Shown here: positions 26,856 through 36,239 of the stretch, piece after piece
Layout of the letters: each line of letters begins with the position of its first letter
How positions within the stretch are numbered: the stretch's first letter is position 1
Assembly (NCBI GenBank): GCA_018699935.1
Contig: JABISF010000046.1
Coordinates: forward strand, 1-55,832
Direction: 5' to 3'
From: Flavobacteriaceae bacterium
GTDB taxonomy: Bacteria; Bacteroidota; Bacteroidia; Flavobacteriales; Flavobacteriaceae
Length of the DNA stretch: 55,832 nt
The notes under the pieces: model-generated
Seen by the model: the letters and a program-made list of their open reading frames with translations, nothing else
Databases searched by the model: none
What the model was told of the DNA's origin: nothing
Position numbers and translations under genes: made by a program

Positions 26856-26863
26856 CAAAGATA
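26856..26863 (-). promoter_or_regulatory. -7 promoter element for the sigma factor gene
   Basis: TATCTTTG on the minus strand, an exact TAnnTTTG match 89 bases before the sigma ATG. A weaker plus-strand box, TAAATTTA at 26937-26944, may serve uvrA. The remaining 26768-27039 interval shows no gene. Confidence 0.5.
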
Positions 26864-27039
26864 TAATTTTTTTTTGTAGATAGCACAAATCTCTTAAAAA
26901 TGCCCAGCTTCCAATTTAATTTCTTTTAAAAAATCGTAAATTTAGCCCCTTTGAAAATAGCGATGTGGAATAGGAAAAGGGTGACGCACAAAGAATCGCA
27001 AAAGGCCCAACGGTTAAATAACAACTAGATTATACACGA

Positions 27040-29820
27040 ATGAAAAACGTTCTGGATTTAGATCCAAACACTTATATTATTGTTAAAGGAGCTAAGATTC
27101 ACAACCTCAAGAATATAGACGTAGCCATAAAGCGGAATGCCCTTACAGTGCTCACCGGTTTGTCGGGTTCCGGGAAATCCTCCCTAGCTTTTGACACCCT
27201 CTATGCCGAAGGCCAAAGACGCTATGTAGAAAGTTTATCTTCCTATGCACGGCAATTTCTGGGGCGTTTGGACAAACCCAAAGTCGATTTCATCAAAGGT
27301 CTATCCCCTGCCATCGCTGTGGAACAAAAAATCAATATTTCCAATCCAAGGTCCACCGTTGGTACAAAAACCGAAATCTATGACTACCTCAAACTGTTGT
27401 ACGCTCGAATCGGTAAAACCTATTCTCCCATTTCTGGAGAAGAAGTAATAAAACACAGTGTTACCGATGTGGTAGATTTTATAAAAAAACAAAAGGAAGG
27501 AACGAAATTTTTATTACTGGCTCCCATTCGCAAAGAAAAAGAGCGCAGTTTTGAAAACAAAATAAAACTTTTTACCCAACAAGGTTTTGCAAGACTCTTC
27601 ATCAACCAAGAGCTGCAACGAATTGAGGAGCTAAAAAAGACACCCACTACTCCCTTTGATCTAATTGTAGATCGACTGGTGGTGCGTCAAGAGGAAGATT
27701 TTTATCACCGCCTGAGTGACGCAGTTGAAATTGCCTTTTATGAAGGGAAAGGAGATTGTACACTTTACGATATGGAAACGAAAACCGCTCACCCGTTCTC
27801 CAACAAATTCGAAATGGATGGGATCAATTTTCTGATTCCCAATGTACATTTATTCAGTTTTAATAACCCCTACGGTGCTTGTCCAAAATGTGAAGGTTTT
27901 GGAGATGTCATCGGAATTGACCCCGATCGCGTTATTCCCGACACCAGTCTCTCCATTTTTGAAGATGCTATTGCCCCATGGAAAGGTACCGGTTTACGAA
28001 AATTCTACACAGCACTGATCACCAATGCTTACAAATTTGATTTTCCTATTCACAAACCCTATTTTGAATTGACAAGTGCTCAAAAAGAAGTCTTGTGGAC
28101 AGGAAACTCCTATTTTACGGGCTTGAATGCTTTTTTTAAAAAAATTGAAGCAAAAAATTATAAAATTCAAAACCGTGTATTGCTCTCTCGTTTTCGTGGT
28201 AAAACCAGTTGTGATGCCTGTCATGGAACTCGTTTGAACGAAGCGGCTTCCTATGTCAAAGTTGGTGGAAAAAACATTGGCGAATTATTGCATTTACCCA
28301 TAGCAGAATTATCTCTTTTTTTTGATCAACTCCACTTAAGTAGGAATGATGCTGCTATTGCAAAACGCTTGTTGGTAGAAATTCAAAGTCGGTTAAATTT
28401 TGTTCAAGAAGTAGGTTTGGGCTATTTGACCTTAAACCGAAAATCAAACACGCTTTCCGGAGGGGAAGCTCAACGCATTCAACTCGCCACCTCCTTGGGA
28501 AGTAGTTTGGTGGGTTCGTTGTATGTATTAGACGAGCCTTCCATTGGATTACATCCAAGAGATAACGAACGGTTGATCAAAGTGCTTAAACGCCTGCGAG
28601 ACTTGGGGAATACGGTTTTGGTGGTAGAGCACGACGAAGAAATCATGAATGCCTGTGATTATATCATTGATATTGGTCCTGAAGCGGGAACCCAAGGTGG
28701 CCATGTGGTTGCTGAAGGAACCCTAAAAAAAATTCTCCGTTCTTCTGGATTAACAGCCCAATACCTTTCCGGAGAAAGGTCAATCCCTTTGCCCAAAAAA
28801 CGCCGATCAGCCAAGAAATGGCTCCAATTGAAAGGGGCTCGGGAACACAATCTAAAAAATATTGATATTGAAATCCCTTTGGGTTGTCTGACCGTGGTGA
28901 GTGGAGTGTCGGGAAGCGGAAAAACGAGTTTGATTAAAAAAATACTCTACCCTGCCCTCTTGCAAGCTTTTGAAATTTACAGTGAAAAACCGGGGCAGTT
29001 TTCGAGTTTGACCGGGGATTTAAAATCTTTAAAAGCGGTCGAGTTTGTCGATCAAAATCCTATCGGACGTTCGTCTCGCTCCAATCCAGTTACCTACATT
29101 AAGGCTTATGACGAAATTCGAAATTTGTATGCCCAATTGCCCCTGTCCAAAAACAGAAACTTTCAGCCCAAATATTTTTCATTTAATGTAGATGGTGGAA
29201 GATGTGACACATGTAAAGGAGATGGCAGCATTGCTATCGAAATGCAGTTTATGGCCGATGTGGTGTTGACCTGTGAAAGTTGTCATGGAAAACGCTTTAA
29301 AAAAGAAGTTTTAGAGGTGAAATTTAACGAGGTATCCATAGCTGCATTGCTGGATATGACCGTGGACGATGCCATTGCATTTTTTGAAAAATACGAGCAA
29401 ACCAAAATCATCCAAAGACTTCAACCCCTCAGCGATGTAGGTTTGGGTTATGTCACTTTGGGACAATCGTCAGCCACCTTGTCCGGAGGCGAAGCTCAAC
29501 GGATCAAACTGGCTTCCTTCATCAGTCAGGGGGTCACCAAAGAAAAAGTGTTTTTTATTTTTGATGAACCCACTACTGGACTTCATTTTCACGACATCAA
29601 CAAGCTGATGGATGCGTTCAATGCACTGATTGATAGGGGCCATAGCATTCTTGTGGTGGAACATAATTTGGATTTGATCAAATGTGCGGATTACTTAATC
29701 GATTTGGGCCCCGAAGCTGGAGACAAAGGCGGGCATTTGGTAGGTCAAGGAACACCGGAAGCCATTGCTCTAATCAAAAACTCCCATACGGGAAACTATT
29801 TGCGCGAAAAGCTAAAATAA
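27040..29820 (+). CDS. uvrA: Excinuclease ABC subunit A
   Basis: A 926-residue damage-recognition ATPase of nucleotide excision repair, acting with UvrB and UvrC. The first Walker A, GLSGSGKSS, is at 40-48. Zinc-finger cysteine pairs are seen at CPKCEGFGD, CDACHGTRL, CDTCKGDGS and CESCHGKRF. Both signature motifs (LSGGEAQRIQL and LSGGEAQRIKL) and a second P-loop, GVSGSGKTS, are present. The length fits standard UvrA. Its stop codon overlaps the end of the convergent flippase gene by nine bases. Confidence 0.95.
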   Translation: MKNVLDLDPNTYIIVKGAKIHNLKNIDVAIKRNALTVLTGLSGSGKSSLAFDTLYAEGQRRYVESLSSYARQFLGRLDKPKVDFIKGLSPAIAVEQKINISNPRSTVGTKTEIYDYLKLLYARIGKTYSPISGEEVIKHSVTDVVDFIKKQKEGTKFLLLAPIRKEKERSFENKIKLFTQQGFARLFINQELQRIEELKKTPTTPFDLIVDRLVVRQEEDFYHRLSDAVEIAFYEGKGDCTLYDMETKTAHPFSNKFEMDGINFLIPNVHLFSFNNPYGACPKCEGFGDVIGIDPDRVIPDTSLSIFEDAIAPWKGTGLRKFYTALITNAYKFDFPIHKPYFELTSAQKEVLWTGNSYFTGLNAFFKKIEAKNYKIQNRVLLSRFRGKTSCDACHGTRLNEAASYVKVGGKNIGELLHLPIAELSLFFDQLHLSRNDAAIAKRLLVEIQSRLNFVQEVGLGYLTLNRKSNTLSGGEAQRIQLATSLGSSLVGSLYVLDEPSIGLHPRDNERLIKVLKRLRDLGNTVLVVEHDEEIMNACDYIIDIGPEAGTQGGHVVAEGTLKKILRSSGLTAQYLSGERSIPLPKKRRSAKKWLQLKGAREHNLKNIDIEIPLGCLTVVSGVSGSGKTSLIKKILYPALLQAFEIYSEKPGQFSSLTGDLKSLKAVEFVDQNPIGRSSRSNPVTYIKAYDEIRNLYAQLPLSKNRNFQPKYFSFNVDGGRCDTCKGDGSIAIEMQFMADVVLTCESCHGKRFKKEVLEVKFNEVSIAALLDMTVDDAIAFFEKYEQTKIIQRLQPLSDVGLGYVTLGQSSATLSGGEAQRIKLASFISQGVTKEKVFFIFDEPTTGLHFHDINKLMDAFNALIDRGHSILVVEHNLDLIKCADYLIDLGPEAGDKGGHLVGQGTPEAIALIKNSHTGNYLREKLK

Positions 29821-31275
29821 TTGCTTTCGAACGTTATGGTACAAGTTGATCAATTCCTGTGAAAGTTGGAATTGAATAACTGCAAGAACGAAAACACCTC
29901 CTATTGTTATTGATTTAAGGAGAATATTCAACAGTGGGGAAAATCCCCAAGGGATCCATTCCATCAAGGCGTATATCAACAAAAGACATAGCAAAATTTT
30001 GAATGTATTGAGGGAATAGGGATGTATCCCAAAGGTTTTATAAATCAAAATCAGTTTCGCCACATTCGTGACGAAAATCACGAGCAAGGTAGCGTAGGCA
30101 GCTCCTAAAATTCCTAACGATTGAATGAAATTATAGTTTAAAGCCACTGCCAAAAGTGCTGCACTCACAGAAATCCAGAAAACGTAGCGATAGTATTTGG
30201 AATTGCTGATGATATTATTCAAACAGCCCAAGGAATTACTGAATAATTTTCCAACGGAAACGATGACCACTACTCCTGTTGCGGTGCTATAGCCCTCTTG
30301 GTTGATGAGGACGTACATATCGGTTAAATTAAGATTGACCAATAAAAACACCAAACCGGAAACCGCCAACAAGTTGGCACTACTTTTTTTCAGCAAACTC
30401 GACAAGCGCGCATCATCCTCCGCATTGATGGCTGTTGCAACCAATGGGCTGGTGATTTGGAACATGGCTCGACTGGGAGCTTCAATGGTAGATGCCATAT
30501 ATAAAGCCACGGCATAAAACGCTACACTTTCAAAATCCAACATTGCATTGATCATGGATTTATCAATGTCCAGTATAAAACTAGCCGCTGCACCAGAAAG
30601 AAAAATCAGACCGCTGTAATTAAAAATCTCTTTCCAGGCGCGGGGTAATTTTCCATCAAACTTTGGGAAATACAATTGGAAACAAGCGATCATGATCAAA
30701 AGTAGGCGGAAATAATATCCAACAATCAATAAAAGAATAAAAGCATCTACATCAATCCATCGGAAGGTATAGGCAATCAGCAGGGTGAAAATAAGAAGGC
30801 GAGGATAAAACTCTTTTAAGAAATTTCCAAAAACCGATTTTAAGTGTACGCGTAACCAACTGAAAAAGATTTCAAAATAGGCGGTTGCAATAGAAATACT
30901 CAAAATCATTAGAGGGAATCGACCGACACTGTCGTTGTCGTTGGACAAAAAATTCAATAGGGTGTCGCTATAATAGACATAAAAAGGAATAATGAGTAAC
31001 AAAATCAGCAGGGGAAACAACAATACAAACCATAACAAGCGGTCTTTTTCAACAGGTGACTCGTATTTGCTAAAATATTTGATGAGTGCATGTTGTACCC
31101 CAAAAGAAATGAAGGGTTGAATCAAATTGGAATTCGCTAATAATGCTGTTACTAACCCCTGAAATTCTTTTCCAGGATAAGTAGGATACAAATACAACAT
31201 ATTGACAGCTCCAAGAACAAATGCAAGGGCAATGCTGATCACATTGTAAATAGACTGTTTAGCAATCATTCCCAT
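29812..31275 (-). CDS. Polysaccharide biosynthesis flippase (Wzx/MOP-like)
   Basis: A 487-residue integral membrane protein with about 12-14 hydrophobic helices, resembling the oligosaccharide flippase/MATE-like MOP superfamily that moves lipid-linked sugars across the inner membrane. The start MGMIAKQSIYNVISIALAFVLGAVNML is typical for Bacteroidota members. It lies three bases after the YfhO stop on the same strand, so the two are probably translated together. It converges with uvrA, overlapping nine bases. The sugar handled is unknown. Confidence 0.8.
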   Translation of the reverse strand: MGMIAKQSIYNVISIALAFVLGAVNMLYLYPTYPGKEFQGLVTALLANSNLIQPFISFGVQHALIKYFSKYESPVEKDRLLWFVLLFPLLILLLIIPFYVYYSDTLLNFLSNDNDSVGRFPLMILSISIATAYFEIFFSWLRVHLKSVFGNFLKEFYPRLLIFTLLIAYTFRWIDVDAFILLLIVGYYFRLLLIMIACFQLYFPKFDGKLPRAWKEIFNYSGLIFLSGAAASFILDIDKSMINAMLDFESVAFYAVALYMASTIEAPSRAMFQITSPLVATAINAEDDARLSSLLKKSSANLLAVSGLVFLLVNLNLTDMYVLINQEGYSTATGVVVIVSVGKLFSNSLGCLNNIISNSKYYRYVFWISVSAALLAVALNYNFIQSLGILGAAYATLLVIFVTNVAKLILIYKTFGIHPYSLNTFKILLCLLLIYALMEWIPWGFSPLLNILLKSITIGGVFVLAVIQFQLSQELINLYHNVRKQLF

Positions 31276-31278
31276 CTT

Positions 31279-33714
31279 CTAGTCGGTTTTTGTTGAATTG
31301 CCCGAAATACGATACAATACGCCCAAAATGATTAAAAACAAGAGTAGCGTCCCCCATTGAATATAGAAGCCCGCTTTGATCACTTGGGGATCAAACTGCA
31401 TTTCAATTTGGTGCTTGCCCGCTGGAATCAAAGCACCACGCAACACATAATTCACATTGTGTATGGAGTTCGTCTCACCGTCTATGGTCATTGACCAACC
31501 TTTGGGATAATACATTTCTGAAAAGACTGCAAATTGTTCCTTCTCAGATGTAAAAGAAAACTTTAAATATCCAGGGCGATGCTCTTCCAATTGAATTTGA
31601 GCAGTAGAATCTGTTTCAAAAACACGAGGAAAATCGGTTGCAATAGCGTCATCAAGGAGCAGTGCCGTAGCTTCAAAATCATTAGCCAACATGCCTCTTA
31701 ATAAAGCATCAGGAGTTTCGAAGCTTTTAATTTCTTGAACCAACCAGGCATTGCCAAGCGCATAGGGATTTCTTAGAGGTTCTAATTGTTCTTCTTCATT
31801 GGTGTACAGCACGTATTTCACATTAAGCATATCCAATATACCACTGATTTCATGGGTTTTATAATAGTCAAAAAGTTCCTCCAAACGTCTGGGTTTGGCA
31901 CCGTGATAGCCCCCTAAAGTATTGTGAAAATAGGCTGTTCGAGCCCCATTCATACCGATTTTGGGTTCGTAAACGCGATAATAGGAATTATCCTGTAAAA
32001 TAGCTCGGTCGGCAGGGGTCATTGCAAAGGCTTGTTGTGCCAAACGCGGCGATTCAAATCGGTCGTTGTCGATATACCTATGGGCAACGCCCAGCAAATC
32101 GAAGAGCACTAAAGCAGCAATTCCAATGAGAGCAGTTGTTTTTTTGAGTTTATTCAATGAATAAGCCAACAAAATGCCTGATATAAGTGCCATAAATATT
32201 AATGCTCTAAAAAGATCCGCTTGAAAAATATCTTTTCTTGCACTGACAATTTCCTGGAATAAATCTGCTCCAAAAACTTCGGAATAATAGGCATCATTGG
32301 GTCCAGAAAAAGACAACATCCCTTGACATAAATAAACTAAAATCAATCCCCCTACAGGGATAAGTGCAACTTTCATTGTGCGTTTCCAATCTCGGGGTGT
32401 ATTTTGAATAAAGTAATGCACGGCCATGGTCGCCATGATCGGCAAACACATTTCCAAAATGATTTGTATGGAGCTAACAGCTCTAAACTTGTTGTAGAAG
32501 GGAACAAAATCAATAAAGAAATCGGTGAGCCAAGGAAAGTTTTTACCCCAAGACAGTAATAAGGAAAGTAAACTTCCCAAAAGCAAAGCGTTTCGTAGGG
32601 GTCCTTTGAGGAAGAAGAATCCCAATAAGGCCAAAAAAAAGATGGTCACCCCCACATAAGCCGGAGCCTCCAAAATGGGTTGATCGCCCCAATAGGTGGG
32701 CGTGTTTTGGACAATGGATTGCGCTTGACTGGGGGGCACTCCCCTTTCCACCAAACGCGAATAAAAGTTGCTGCTCGTTCCCAAATCTTCGACAGAACCA
32801 CCTCCTTGGATTCGAGGGGCAATCAGGTTGAGACTTTCAAAAATCCCATAACTATAGGTGGTGATATAGTCGTAATCCAAACCGGTGGATTGTTCTCTGG
32901 GATTGCCGTCGGGGAGCAGTTTTAACTCCGTTTTGGAACGGGTACTGAATTCCGAATATTCAGCGGTTGCTAAAAGTGCTGTGGCATTAAAACCAAGGGC
33001 TAAAATGGCTGCCAGCGTTAGAATTCCTAAAGCTTTAAAATACGATTTAAATTGTTGTGTTTTATAGGCTGAAAAGGCGTAAACCAAAACAAAAACCCCC
33101 ATCAAAAGCAACAAATAATAGGTCATTTGATAGTGATTGGCACGAATGTGAAGACCCAATGCCAGGGTGGTCAGGGCAAGCCCCCACAATTTACTGCGTT
33201 GTTGAAACAGCAAAACAACCCCTGCAATCACCAAAGGGATATAGGCTATGGCCAGCGCTTTGGTGTTGTGACCCACTTGTAAAATAATCAACGAATAGGT
33301 GGAAAAGCCATAGGCAAAAGACCCGATTAAAGCTGTATGCCAGGGAATTCGGAGGACCAAAAGCAATAGATAGGCACTGAAAAAATATAAAAAGAGAATA
33401 TGCGCCGGACGGGGTAATATGCGTATCAGTTTATAAAAAGGGCTCAGAAAATCTACGGGATATCGGGCTCCCAATTGATAGGTGGGCATGCCTCCAAAGG
33501 CATTGTCAATCCAATAGATTTCTTCTCCCGTAGCAGCACGCTCGGCTTTTAGTTGCCGTGCCATCCCCTCATATTGTTGAATGTCCGATTGCATCAATAC
33601 TTTTCCTTCCAAAAGTGGGGCATAAAAAATCAAGGCTGCTAGAGCAAAGCCCAAAACGATTAGAAAATGGGGTCCCATTTTTTTGAGCTGCTCCAAACTA
33701 ATCAATTTCTTCAT
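31279..33714 (-). CDS. YfhO-family membrane protein
   Basis: An 811-residue integral membrane protein of the YfhO family, with a polytopic N-terminal part of about 10-12 helices (residues about 15-540) and a C-terminal soluble domain of about 200 residues before a last hydrophobic helix. YfhO-type proteins resemble GT-C glycosyltransferases that add sugars from lipid carriers outside the membrane, for example on teichoic acid; the acceptor here is unknown. I start it at ATG 33714, 17 bases inside the DUF4834 gene. Upstream codons to 33738 lie inside that gene. The flippase follows, so an envelope-glycan role for the operon is likely. Confidence 0.82.
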   Translation of the reverse strand: MKKLISLEQLKKMGPHFLIVLGFALAALIFYAPLLEGKVLMQSDIQQYEGMARQLKAERAATGEEIYWIDNAFGGMPTYQLGARYPVDFLSPFYKLIRILPRPAHILFLYFFSAYLLLLVLRIPWHTALIGSFAYGFSTYSLIILQVGHNTKALAIAYIPLVIAGVVLLFQQRSKLWGLALTTLALGLHIRANHYQMTYYLLLLMGVFVLVYAFSAYKTQQFKSYFKALGILTLAAILALGFNATALLATAEYSEFSTRSKTELKLLPDGNPREQSTGLDYDYITTYSYGIFESLNLIAPRIQGGGSVEDLGTSSNFYSRLVERGVPPSQAQSIVQNTPTYWGDQPILEAPAYVGVTIFFLALLGFFFLKGPLRNALLLGSLLSLLLSWGKNFPWLTDFFIDFVPFYNKFRAVSSIQIILEMCLPIMATMAVHYFIQNTPRDWKRTMKVALIPVGGLILVYLCQGMLSFSGPNDAYYSEVFGADLFQEIVSARKDIFQADLFRALIFMALISGILLAYSLNKLKKTTALIGIAALVLFDLLGVAHRYIDNDRFESPRLAQQAFAMTPADRAILQDNSYYRVYEPKIGMNGARTAYFHNTLGGYHGAKPRRLEELFDYYKTHEISGILDMLNVKYVLYTNEEEQLEPLRNPYALGNAWLVQEIKSFETPDALLRGMLANDFEATALLLDDAIATDFPRVFETDSTAQIQLEEHRPGYLKFSFTSEKEQFAVFSEMYYPKGWSMTIDGETNSIHNVNYVLRGALIPAGKHQIEMQFDPQVIKAGFYIQWGTLLLFLIILGVLYRISGNSTKTD

Positions 33715-33916
33715 AGTCGATGTATTCGCCCAAGTCATCGGAGTTGCGTTTTTGTGAACTGTTGTTTTCTTGGGACTTAGGAGCAGCAGCAGTTTGTTGT
33801 TGTTGAGCTTGTTGCTGTTTTACCATTTTTGTAAATAAAAGCTTAAAAAGCCAAGGAGCCAAGGCACGTAATAGATAGATCCCCGCAAAAACAAAAATGA
33901 CAATTTTTAAAAACAT
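33698..33916 (-). CDS. DUF4834-like small membrane protein
   Basis: A 72-residue protein with an N-terminal membrane helix (FLKIVIFVFAGIYLLRALAPW), a glutamine- and alanine-rich linker (QQQQAQQQQ-like) and an acidic end reading DLGEYIDYEEID. This is the DUF4834 layout usually found in front of YfhO in Bacteroidota. Function unknown; it may be a small membrane partner. A start three codons further upstream is a TTG; ATG at 33916 is preferred. Its last 17 bases overlap the yfhO-like gene, so translation is coupled. A TATTTTTG box at 33940-33947 is the likely promoter. Confidence 0.75.
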   Translation of the reverse strand: MFLKIVIFVFAGIYLLRALAPWLFKLLFTKMVKQQQAQQQQTAAAPKSQENNSSQKRNSDDLGEYIDYEEID

Positions 33917-33939
33917 TGAAATCAACTTATTTAAGTCTT

Positions 33940-34034
33940 CAAAAATAAGGATTTCAGAACGAAAGGCAGAAAAAAATAGGAAAGCTTTAACGCTTTCGGG
34001 TATATTAATATCTCTACTACTTACACTATATTTG
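33940..34034. promoter_or_regulatory. Divergent -7 elements for DUF4834-YfhO and the outer-membrane protein gene
   Basis: Minus-strand TATTTTTG at 33940-33947 faces the DUF4834 gene. Plus-strand TATATTTG at 34027-34034 ends four bases before the ATG at 34039, which implies a leaderless or near-leaderless mRNA for the outer-membrane-type gene. Confidence 0.55.
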
Positions 34035-34038
34035 CAAT

Positions 34039-35088
34039 ATGATTAAAAGGAGTGCTTTCACCGTGTTTTTTTGTTCTGTATTAATGTTGCAAGGACAATA
34101 TACCGACCAAATCAACTCTAATCGCCCCGGAGCTTCCATTGGAGCTTTTGCCGTGGGGAAAAACATCATTCAATTTGAAGCGGGAGCAGCCTATCGGAGC
34201 TATAAACACTCGGGTTATAACAACGCAACTTTTGGAGGAAAAGTAGGTTTTTTTGCCGTCCGTTGGGGTTTTTTGGCAGAAACGCTTGAATTGACCTACG
34301 AAGGAATCTATATGCACGGAAATTTAACCTCCAACCTCACGAGCGTTCCCAACGTTCAATTGCAAAAAGGCTTTACTCAGAATTTTATCGGTCTAAAATA
34401 TCTGATTTACGATCCTTTTAAAAAGGAAAAGGAAGTAAATGTGTACAGTTGGAAAGCCAATAACGGATTTAAATTACGAGAGCTCATTCCAGCGGTTTCC
34501 TTGACGGTTGGGCCTAATTTTAATTTGGGCAAAAACAACACTTTTTCTTATGGAAATGTGTTCAATAATCTTTATCGCCCTCTCTTTTATCAAAATTTGA
34601 ATACAACGCCTGATACGGAACCGTTTATGCATTTGCGTGCTACTTTGGCAACACAATCGCATTTTTTAGGAACTTGGGTTTTTGTAACAAATTTTTCTTA
34701 TGATCGTTATTTATCAGACTATCCAGAAAAAAGTTATATCCTAACATTGACACATACGTTTCATCCCCTGTGGTCGGTCTATGTTGAAAATCAAGGGATT
34801 CGCAGCACCCTATACAAAGACACGCTTTTTAGAGCGGGTGCCGCCTATTTACTTACCGATAACATACAAATAGAAGCCACCTTGGGAAGTAACATCAAAG
34901 ACACGCCTCAAATCCTGTTTGTTAACGCCGGGGTTTCTTATCGTTTGGATTTTCACAAAGATTATATCAGTGCCGAAGAAAAAGAAATGGATGCCCTAAA
35001 GAAAGGAGAAAAGAGTGCGAAAAAATTGATTCGAAAAGATTCTAGAGGAGAGCGCAAGCGAAATCGTAATGCTAAAAGAAGAAATTAA
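34039..35088 (+). CDS. Outer-membrane-type transporter-like protein (phenol_MetA_deg-like)
   Basis: A 349-residue exported protein. A signal peptide (MIKRSAFTVFFCSVLMLQGQ) is followed by alternating-hydrophobic strands such as NIIQFEAGAAY, FAVRWGFLAETLELTYEG and LFRAGAAYLLTDNIQIEATLG, typical of a beta-barrel in the MetA-like family of outer-membrane proteins. The barrel ends near residue 310 (GVSYRLDF). After it comes a long, highly basic tail (KKGEKSAKKLIRK and onward) that would extend back into the periplasm. Ligand unknown. The GNAT-like gene follows five bases later. Confidence 0.72.
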   Translation: MIKRSAFTVFFCSVLMLQGQYTDQINSNRPGASIGAFAVGKNIIQFEAGAAYRSYKHSGYNNATFGGKVGFFAVRWGFLAETLELTYEGIYMHGNLTSNLTSVPNVQLQKGFTQNFIGLKYLIYDPFKKEKEVNVYSWKANNGFKLRELIPAVSLTVGPNFNLGKNNTFSYGNVFNNLYRPLFYQNLNTTPDTEPFMHLRATLATQSHFLGTWVFVTNFSYDRYLSDYPEKSYILTLTHTFHPLWSVYVENQGIRSTLYKDTLFRAGAAYLLTDNIQIEATLGSNIKDTPQILFVNAGVSYRLDFHKDYISAEEKEMDALKKGEKSAKKLIRKDSRGERKRNRNAKRRN

Positions 35089-35093
35089 CCTAC

Positions 35094-36230
35094 ATGAGCC
35101 AAGACGTATCGATTGAAGTGGTGAACAATCAAAAGGGTTTTGAAGCCTTTATTCGCTTTCCCTTTCAACTCTATAAAAACAATCCCTACTGGGTTCCTCC
35201 CATCATTAAAGATGAATTGGAAACTATCGACCCGCAAAAAAATCCGGTTTATCAAAATGCCGATGCGCGTTTCTTTCTCGCACGTAAAAATGGAAAAATT
35301 GTCGGTCGCACAGCAGCTCTTGTCAATTGGTTAGAAGTTCGTCAATTGGGGAAAAAGAAAATGCGTTTTGGTTGGTTTGATGTGATTGATGATCTAGCCG
35401 TTACCAAAGCCTTATTTGAAGCGGCTGAAGCCTTTGGAAAAGAACATCAATTGGATTATGCTGAAGGCCCCTGTGGTTTTTCAAATCTAGACAAAGCCGG
35501 CTTGTTGATCTATGGTTTTGATGAAGTCAGCACCATGATTACTTTGTACAATGCCCCCTATTATCGACAACATCTTGAGGCACTGGGCTATGAAATGCAG
35601 GCCAAATGGGTAGAATATGAAATCAAAATTCCCGATTTTGAAACTTCTCCCGAAAAAGTAAAACGCTTTTCAGAGCTTGTGATGAATCGTCACCAGCTCC
35701 GATTGATTCGCTTCCAAAGCACCCAGCAAATCATTGCCTATGTGGATGAAATGTTTAAGCTCCTCGACCAGACTTATAATAAATTGCAAACCTATGTTCC
35801 TGTTCAAGACTATCAGATTGAGAATTATAAAAAACGTTTTTTACCCTATGTAAATCCCAATTACATCAAATGTATTGTCAATAAAGAAGGAGCATTAATT
35901 GCTTTTTCCATCATCATGCCATCTTTTGCTAGGGCATTGCAAAAAATTAATGGAAGGGTTGGACTTTTGGGGTATTATCACCTTTACAAAGCCCTTCGCA
36001 AGAATGACAAAGCCTCTTTTTATTTGATCGGGATTAGTCCAGATTTTCAAAACAAAGGCTTGACCGCTATCATTTTTGATGAAATGCAAAAGCTTTTTAA
36101 CAAGATGCACTTATCTACGGTGGAAACCAATCCGGAGTTGGAAGAAAATACAGCCATACAAGCACTTTGGAAAAATTATGAGCATCGTTTACACAAAAAA
36201 CGAGCTACCTTTAGCAAATCTCTAAAATAG
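35094..36230 (+). CDS. GNAT-fold acyltransferase-like protein
   Basis: A 378-residue cytoplasmic protein with a GNAT-like acyltransferase layout. Near the C terminus is the acetyl-CoA-binding type segment LIGISPDFQNKGLTAIIFDE (about 311-330) with Gln-x-x-Gly-x-x-Ala spacing. Earlier segments include NPYWVPPIIKDE at about 26-37 and AEGPCGFSNLDKAGLLIYGF at about 123-142. Relatives in Bacteroidota are usually called hypothetical. The substrate is not known, although an amino sugar, peptide or tRNA acceptor is possible. It follows the outer-membrane gene by five bases and precedes mnmE by nine bases. Confidence 0.72.
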   Translation: MSQDVSIEVVNNQKGFEAFIRFPFQLYKNNPYWVPPIIKDELETIDPQKNPVYQNADARFFLARKNGKIVGRTAALVNWLEVRQLGKKKMRFGWFDVIDDLAVTKALFEAAEAFGKEHQLDYAEGPCGFSNLDKAGLLIYGFDEVSTMITLYNAPYYRQHLEALGYEMQAKWVEYEIKIPDFETSPEKVKRFSELVMNRHQLRLIRFQSTQQIIAYVDEMFKLLDQTYNKLQTYVPVQDYQIENYKKRFLPYVNPNYIKCIVNKEGALIAFSIIMPSFARALQKINGRVGLLGYYHLYKALRKNDKASFYLIGISPDFQNKGLTAIIFDEMQKLFNKMHLSTVETNPELEENTAIQALWKNYEHRLHKKRATFSKSLK

Positions 36231-36239
36231 CTGTTGAAT

